Assembly: GCF_900111445.1 (NCBI RefSeq) | Contig: NZ_FOHE01000006.1 | Span: forward strand, 62,001-126,000 | Length of the DNA: 64,000 nucleotides | Source of the DNA: Oceanobacillus limi | Lineage (GTDB): Bacteria; Bacillota; Bacilli; Bacillales; Amphibacillaceae | Direction: 5' to 3' | Shown here: positions 60,688-64,000 of the stretch, in pieces | How the letters are laid out: each line of letters starts with the position of its first letter | Position numbering within the stretch: position 1 is the first letter of the stretch | Program-made: the position numbers and the translations under genes | The notes under the pieces: generated by a model | What the model saw: the letters and a program-made list of their open reading frames with translations, nothing else | Told to the model about the DNA's origin: nothing | Databases searched by the model: none

Positions 60688-61440
60688 ATGGAAACCCACC
60701 TTACTTTTGAAGAGATTCAAAATAAAATAGAACATATACAGCGGAACTATGAAATCGATGAGGATAAATTTTATCAAATTGTTGAGAAGTGGTCTGACCA
60801 AGATCTTGAAACAGAAGACAAATTGCTAGCTAGCTTCTCGGAGCTATTGGAGCAAGTAAGTTATGAGATTAATAGGATGGAAGAGACTGCAGAAATGAAA
60901 GCAACGTGCAGAATGGGGTGTGCTTTTTGTTGTTATTTTCCAATTATTATTAATGAGATGGAAGCAAAATTAATGAAAAAGGCTATTGAAAAATTCCCCA
61001 CAGATCGTAAATTAGCAATCCAGTCGCACTTATCAGCTTACTATGCTACCTATGGTGAGAAAATTAAGCAGCTTACTTCAGTTGACTTTGAATCTAGTGA
61101 AGCAGTTAAATACAATTACCGGAAGAGTCTTTTACCATGTCCAATGCTCAACACGGAAACAAACCAGTGTATGGCCTATGAGATTCGACCGATACCGTGC
61201 CGGACATATATGAATTATACGGATCCTAAGGTGTGTGAAGAAAATTTGATGCCGAAAGAGACAATTAGCTTTGAATTTTTGTATGAGCAATATATGGGAG
61301 CGTTGAATGAATTCCTGCAATTTCTATATGAAGAAGAAGGTACTGCTTTTATTGAATATCCAAATGATGTCTATGCACATGATTATTTAGCGAATTGGTT
61401 TCAAGAAGACAGCAACTCTGCGGGACTAACTGAAATCTAG
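60688..61440 (+). CDS. YkgJ-family Cys-rich protein
   Basis: A 250-residue protein with the YkgJ cluster (CRMGCAFCCYF) and downstream cysteines (PCPMLNTETNQCMAYEIRPIPCRTY), likely binding a metal or Fe-S cluster. Function unknown. The ATG at 60688 follows AAAGGGAGAATG at 10-base spacing; earlier in-frame starts are weaker. Monocistronic. Confidence 0.8.
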   Translation: METHLTFEEIQNKIEHIQRNYEIDEDKFYQIVEKWSDQDLETEDKLLASFSELLEQVSYEINRMEETAEMKATCRMGCAFCCYFPIIINEMEAKLMKKAIEKFPTDRKLAIQSHLSAYYATYGEKIKQLTSVDFESSEAVKYNYRKSLLPCPMLNTETNQCMAYEIRPIPCRTYMNYTDPKVCEENLMPKETISFEFLYEQYMGALNEFLQFLYEEEGTAFIEYPNDVYAHDYLANWFQEDSNSAGLTEI

Positions 61441-61576
61441 TAGAATTTTGCAGCTATCATTATTTCATTCGAGTTAATCCGAAATCATTTTTATAAAATT
61501 TCATAATTATGGAACCTTTTCTCGACTTTTTGCGTAAGTATTGTTGTATTGATAAAAAAAGGGGATGAATTTTTTT

Positions 61577-62401
61577 ATGAAGAAATGGATCATATCTTTC
61601 GCACTAATGACTTTAGCAATAGGCCTTGTTGCATGTGGTAGCGAAAGCGCAGAGGAAGTTTATACAAATGCAATGGAAGCTGCGGAAGAGATGGAAAGTG
61701 CTGAATTTGTTATGGAAATGAACCAGCAGATGGGCCTACCAGAGGATGGGGAGATGTCCATTGAGAGTGAAATGGAAGGTTCTATGATTGTGGATCCAAT
61801 TGCGATGCACCAAAAAGGTACTATATCCATGACGATGGAGGGAGAAGGCTTGGGAAGCATGCCTCCAATGGATATGGAAACCGAGACATACCTTGTCGGT
61901 GAGGAATTTTACATGTATGAGTCAACAATGGGGCAGTGGATGAAGCTTGACAACTCAACATTGCCTTTGGATGCTTTAATGGCTGAACAACCTGATACAA
62001 AAGAGCAGCTGGAAATGTTAGAGGAATATGTAGAAGAGCTTGAGTTTGAGGAAAAGGATCAGGAATACGTCTTTCATCTATCTGCTGATGGAGAAGGATT
62101 TAAAGAATTAACAGAAGAAATGCTTGAGGAATACATGCCAGAAGAATTAACAGCAGAATTAGGGGCAGTTAGCGAAGTCTTAGATAATATGGACATCGAC
62201 AACCTTAACATTGAGATCGTCATTGACAAAGAGACGTATGAGTTAATCCAATATAATTTAGATATGTCTATGGTTATGACTATTGAGGGAGAAGAGGTAA
62301 GTATAACTCAGCAAGTGAATTCGGAGTATAAAGGCATTAACACAGTGGATACGATTGAAGTACCACAAGACGTAAAAGATTCTGCTGTTGACGGAATGTA
62401 G
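61577..62401 (+). CDS. methionine- and glutamate-rich lipoprotein (DUF6612-like)
   Basis: A 274-residue lipoprotein: signal helix and lipobox LVACG. The rest is LolA/DUF6612-like in layout (EEVYTNAMEAAEEMESAEFVMEM, an unusual run of Met and Glu, then NIEIVIDKETYELIQYNLDM). The Met richness (about 30 residues) is unusual. The ATG at 61577 is preferred over 61565 for spacing to GGGGA. Probably a surface-exposed folding or lipid-binding protein. Confidence 0.82.
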   Translation: MKKWIISFALMTLAIGLVACGSESAEEVYTNAMEAAEEMESAEFVMEMNQQMGLPEDGEMSIESEMEGSMIVDPIAMHQKGTISMTMEGEGLGSMPPMDMETETYLVGEEFYMYESTMGQWMKLDNSTLPLDALMAEQPDTKEQLEMLEEYVEELEFEEKDQEYVFHLSADGEGFKELTEEMLEEYMPEELTAELGAVSEVLDNMDIDNLNIEIVIDKETYELIQYNLDMSMVMTIEGEEVSITQQVNSEYKGINTVDTIEVPQDVKDSAVDGM

Positions 62402-62408
62402 TACGCGG

Positions 62409-62444
62409 AAACCACATTTACTGCTTAGTAGATGTGGTTTTTTC
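62409..62444 (+). terminator. lipoprotein terminator
   Basis: AAACCACAT pairs with ATGTGGTTT, with a T-run. Confidence 0.8.
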
Positions 62445-62559
62445 TTTAAAAATTGTTTAGTTAAGGAATGGTTAAGAAAAAAGAATGCTGTTTAATCCAA
62501 CTAAACTTGGTCAAAATGAAAGTATATTTGATTAAACTATACTGAAGGGTGTATTTTTC

Positions 62560-63222
62560 ATGAATGTTCGAATGGAAATTACTTATCGTACGCCAAAAGG
62601 AACGGAAACGTTGTTTAATACAGAAGAAATGCGCGCAAAAAAGGCATTATTGCTAGCAGAGGATTTAGAGAAAACAGGTCGCCTCAAGCATATCGTTTTC
62701 ATTGATAGCCAAGATAATGCATGGTCCTTGAAAGAGTTAAGAAAGCAAATGGAAGACATAAAAACGGAACCTCATGATGTAACGGTTTATTTCGATGGTG
62801 GATTTGATTTGAAAACAAAAAGATCCGGCCTTGGATGTGCGATTTACTATGAGCAAAATGGAAAGTCACTTCGTCTACGAAAAAATGCATTAGTGGATGA
62901 ATTGGATACAAATAATGAATCTGAATATGCTGCTTTTCATTTAGGAGTCCAGGAGATTGAATTGTTGGGTGTTCATCACTTACCAGTAACATTTGTCGGC
63001 GACTCGCAGGTTGTAATCAATCAGTTAAGTGGGGAGTGGCCGGTATATGAAGAAGAATTAGCTAGATGGGCCGATCGAATTGAGGCCAAGCTACGGGAAC
63101 TAGGAATTCACCCAGAATATCAACTTGTTTCGAGAAAGAAAAATCGAGAAGCAGATCACTTAGCTTCCCAAGCTTTACAGGAAATAGAAATATCGAGTTT
63201 AATTGAATTAAAAGAAGATTGA
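62560..63222 (+). CDS. RNase H-family protein (YpeP-like)
   Basis: A 220-residue protein: a 70-residue N-terminal extension, then an RNase HI domain with the four active-site acidic residues in TVYFDGGFD, NNESEYAAF, VGDSQVVIN and READHLASQA. So it is likely an active ribonuclease H on RNA/DNA hybrids. The extension resembles the YpeP/YpdQ type rather than classical RnhA. AAGGGTGTATTTTTC precedes the ATG. Confidence 0.88.
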   Translation: MNVRMEITYRTPKGTETLFNTEEMRAKKALLLAEDLEKTGRLKHIVFIDSQDNAWSLKELRKQMEDIKTEPHDVTVYFDGGFDLKTKRSGLGCAIYYEQNGKSLRLRKNALVDELDTNNESEYAAFHLGVQEIELLGVHHLPVTFVGDSQVVINQLSGEWPVYEEELARWADRIEAKLRELGIHPEYQLVSRKKNREADHLASQALQEIEISSLIELKED

Positions 63223-63223
63223 A

Positions 63224-63255
63224 AAAGGTGCCATTGCAATGTACAATGGCACCTT
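63224..63255 (+). terminator. terminator of the RNase H-like gene
   Basis: AAAGGTGCCATTG pairs with CAATGGCACCTTT. The core shares GGTGCCA but not the centre of the dispersed palindrome. Confidence 0.8.
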
Positions 63256-63387
63256 TCTAGTGTATAACGAAAAGAGCGCTAAACGGGCATCTATGTATGT
63301 TTTTATCATTTTTTTTAATGATGAAACTTTTTGCTATAAATCATACGTTATATATAGTGAAAGGCATAATGTGGGGGGATTTAAGAG

Positions 63388-63945
63388 ATGGGAGTTCATT
63401 ATGAAACACGTCATTTATTTATGGCAGTAGCAATTGCTATTTTGTTTCTTTCACCAGTGTTATTGTTGTTGCTACCTTCATTTGTTGCAAATAGCTTGCA
63501 CAACACAGACGGTAGTTGGTTTGTGTTTGTACCTGGGGGAAGTTATGCTGTCTATGGTGTAGGGGCATTATTTTTAATTTTTGCTGCATTATTACCGTTT
63601 TTATTAAGAATTAAGAAATCGTCGCTTCTATTAGCTTTTATTTGCGCCATTTTGAGTGTTATATGTTTCCATATTGCATCTCAGGCATATACGTCTATAT
63701 CAGATCAATCCATTTCATACCGTTATCTATTTACGAGTGAAGAACATCAATATTCTTGGGATGAGATCGATCGAGTTGTTTATAATCGAATTCCAAAAGA
63801 AGAAGGATTTTCAGATTATGAATTTTACTTTTCAGATGGTGCCAAGCTGCAACTAAAAGAAAATGGACAATTAGCAGAACTTAAATCAACTATATATAAA
63901 CGACTAAGAAAAGAAGAAATTCGTGTGGAAGAGGTAAATCATTAA
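63388..63945 (+). CDS. membrane protein with PH-like C-terminal domain
   Basis: A 185-residue protein with three membrane helices (about 10-33, 53-71, 78-98) and a C-terminal beta-rich part (SISYRYLFTSEEHQYSWDEIDRVVY, then EFYFSDGAKLQLKENGQL) with the layout of bacterial PH domains. Function unknown. The ATG follows GGGGGGATTTAAGAG. Terminator directly after. Confidence 0.75.
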   Translation: MGVHYETRHLFMAVAIAILFLSPVLLLLLPSFVANSLHNTDGSWFVFVPGGSYAVYGVGALFLIFAALLPFLLRIKKSSLLLAFICAILSVICFHIASQAYTSISDQSISYRYLFTSEEHQYSWDEIDRVVYNRIPKEEGFSDYEFYFSDGAKLQLKENGQLAELKSTIYKRLRKEEIRVEEVNH

Positions 63946-63956
63946 AATTTATCCTA

Positions 63957-63995
63957 AAAAAGGCTTCGCTATCCAAATTGGCGAAGCCTATCTTT
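63957..63995 (+). terminator. terminator at the right edge
   Basis: AGGCTTCGC pairs with GCGAAGCCT, followed by a T-rich tail. Confidence 0.8.
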
Positions 63996-64000
63996 ATGTA

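Noticed and set aside
63224-63255. Sixth copy of the dispersed GTGCCAGGCAC palindrome
   Set aside because: It shares GGTGCCA but the centre is different (GGTGCCATTG); it is an ordinary terminator.

Overview
The window is AT-rich Gram-positive DNA from an endospore-forming member of the Bacillaceae, most likely Oceanobacillus, Virgibacillus or a close relative. The case rests on gene order: yjbC, spxA, mecA, coiA, pepF, spxH (yjbH), yjbI, yjbK, relQ (yjbM), nadK, the yjbO-type pseudouridine synthase, prpE, cotO, cotZ, yjcF, yjcG and yjcH follow one another much as in Bacillus subtilis. Spore coat genes, cwlJ, a Spo0E-like phosphatase and sigma-K and sigma-B type promoters support it. Genus is inference.

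Layout. 1-4.3 kb is an accessory, eroding segment: the tail of an unknown gene, a small ABC transporter, an orphan T-box leader, an ABC ATPase fragment, a type I toxin-antitoxin module and a decayed NERD-domain gene. 4.4-31.5 kb is core: a HesB-like protein, a secreted glycosidase-like protein, yjbC, a glnK-amt ammonium operon placed between yjbC and spxA, the competence/Spx-proteolysis/redox block, the alarmone/NAD block, mgtE, the spore coat block, a DUF421 protein, a 0.6-kb array of 20/21-nt tandem repeats, yjcFGH and a heterodimeric ABC exporter. 31.7-33.6 kb is an accessory stretch around a tRNA-Val gene with a lipoprotein and a decayed chemoreceptor-like fragment. 33.9-44.2 kb carries a chemoreceptor, cwlJ, OsmC, an RsbR-type STAS protein, a papain-like hydrolase, a CdsA-like protein and a nadC-TRAP transporter operon. 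44.6-64 kb holds selO, a CAP-domain protein, a ZIP transporter, proC, a diguanylate cyclase with an orphan betaine-binding lipoprotein, DUF2254 and YuiD proteins, a CodY homologue outside its usual operon, a second chemoreceptor, small hydrophilic genes, an exporter-adaA-adaB operon, and lipoprotein, RNase H-like and membrane proteins.

How genes work together. SpxH and MecA are proteolytic adaptors for ClpXP/ClpCP acting on Spx and ComK; spxA has its own sigma-B-like promoter here. GlnK and Amt form the ammonium module, with a GlnR/TnrA box. NadC, a TAXI binding protein and a fused TRAP permease are contiguous, suggesting uptake of a pyridine precursor for NAD synthesis, with nadK and the PncC-independent branch unlinked. 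A GTGCCAGGCAC palindrome recurs at five intergenic sites. The most unusual features are the tandem array at 25.3-25.9 kb, the nadC-TRAP operon, the orphan T-box and the toxin-antitoxin module.
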